Origin: a virus
Reading direction: 5' to 3' (one strand)
Length of the DNA: 48,433 bases
Virus record (IMG/VR): IMGVR_UViG_3300033145_000111
Span: 1 to 48,433 of that record
The translations under genes and the position numbers were made by a program. The stretch's first letter is position 1. Each line of letters starts with the position of its first letter. Below, piece after piece: positions 48,160 to 48,433 of this stretch. The notes under the pieces are model-generated. The model searched no databases. It was not told the origin of the DNA and worked only from the letters and a program-made list of their open reading frames with translations.

Positions 48160-48433
48160 TTAAGCTCCCGGGACCCACGTTCCGCTATGACCAAGCACAT
48201 ACCAATCTGTAGCATTCAATGCTATAAAAGCAATATAGTCACCTGCCCCCGATGGACTGGCAATCTGATCCCCAGCAGTATCTTTTACTCCGTCATAGGT
48301 AATTGTGTCCCCATCATCTGGATTAATAATAATTGCATTAGCACCCGTTGAGTACAAGATAAAGCTCATGCCTGCCACCGCAGCCGGAAGGTCGTATGTC
48401 CCCGCTCCTGTTGCAAAAAAGGCTGAGCCGTAC
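48160..48433 (-). CDS. Tail fibre/appendage protein, C-terminal part (continuation of 1-1196)
   Basis: This is the C-terminal end of the gene that starts at 1196, seen again because the contig ends overlap. An internal ATG at 48378 could be mistaken for the start of a 72-residue protein. Position 48378 equals position 59 in the left copy, which is in frame with the ATG at 1196, so that internal ATG is not the real start. The tail of the protein (ending WVPGA) is beta-rich with repeated Gly/Asp/Ala turns. It is followed after 2 bases by the ATG of the next leftward gene (48157). Confidence 0.75.
   Translation of the reverse strand, partial: YGSAFFATGAGTYDLPAAVAGMSFILYSTGANAIIINPDDGDTITYDGVKDTAGDQIASPSGAGDYIAFIALNATDWYVLGHSGTWVPGA
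48320..48433. repeat. Terminal direct repeat, right copy
   Basis: Identical to bases 1-114. The window therefore closes on itself, with a unique length of about 48,319 bp. Confidence 0.97.

Noticed and set aside
48160-48378. A separate 72-residue leftward gene
   Set aside because: It is only the in-frame C-terminus of the gene that starts at 1196 once the ends are joined.

Overview
The window is a complete or near-complete tailed-phage genome. Bases 1-114 are repeated exactly at 48320-48433. One gene runs off the left edge and continues in frame from base 48319 to a stop at 48160, so the molecule is circular or terminally redundant, with a unique length of about 48,319 bp. Large terminase, portal, an SU10-like (DUF5309) capsid protein, a scaffold-like protein and a ~2000-residue polyvalent protein are present. 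I see no tail sheath, tape measure or baseplate genes, which suggests a short-tailed (podovirus-like) phage. No integrase or clear repressor is visible. The DNA is AT-rich, with AGGAGG-type ribosome sites and TTGACA-type promoters, so the host is a bacterium I cannot name.

Layout: two opposed blocks diverge from a control region at about 7222-7646 and converge at about 25600. The rightward block (7647-25599) is early and replicative. It begins with small genes of unknown role behind four TTGACA promoters. Then come an ATP-dependent DNA ligase, a HIRAN-domain protein, many tiny genes, a Cas4/RecB-like nuclease, a Sak4-like recombinase ATPase and a probable ssDNA-binding partner. A 157-nt tRNA-like gene with an apparent anticodon-loop insertion follows, then dCMP deaminase, a ParB-module/DNA methyltransferase fusion, a family A DNA polymerase with an N-terminal uracil-DNA-glycosylase-like domain, and a DUF3987-like P-loop helicase candidate.

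The leftward block starts at 7221, passes through base 1 and continues from 48319 down to 25625. It holds small terminase, M15-type endolysin, a PLA2/DUF1353-like protein, a pectate-lyase-like tail spike, large terminase, a holin candidate, appendage proteins, portal, scaffold, decoration-like proteins, capsid, head-tail adaptor, tail proteins and finally the giant polyvalent protein, probably injected with the DNA. Four of the appendage proteins begin with classical Sec signal peptides, which is unusual for virion proteins.

The most striking unexplained structure is a family of about 20 dispersed 25-bp near-palindromes (half-site AGWYCGTTTAAA and its complement). They sit mostly just upstream of translation starts on both strands and at the convergent gene junction. 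The phage also encodes a protein with the whole ParB-type N-terminal domain and helix-turn-helix fused to a methyltransferase. I propose that this fusion, or a phage transcription regulator, acts at these sites.
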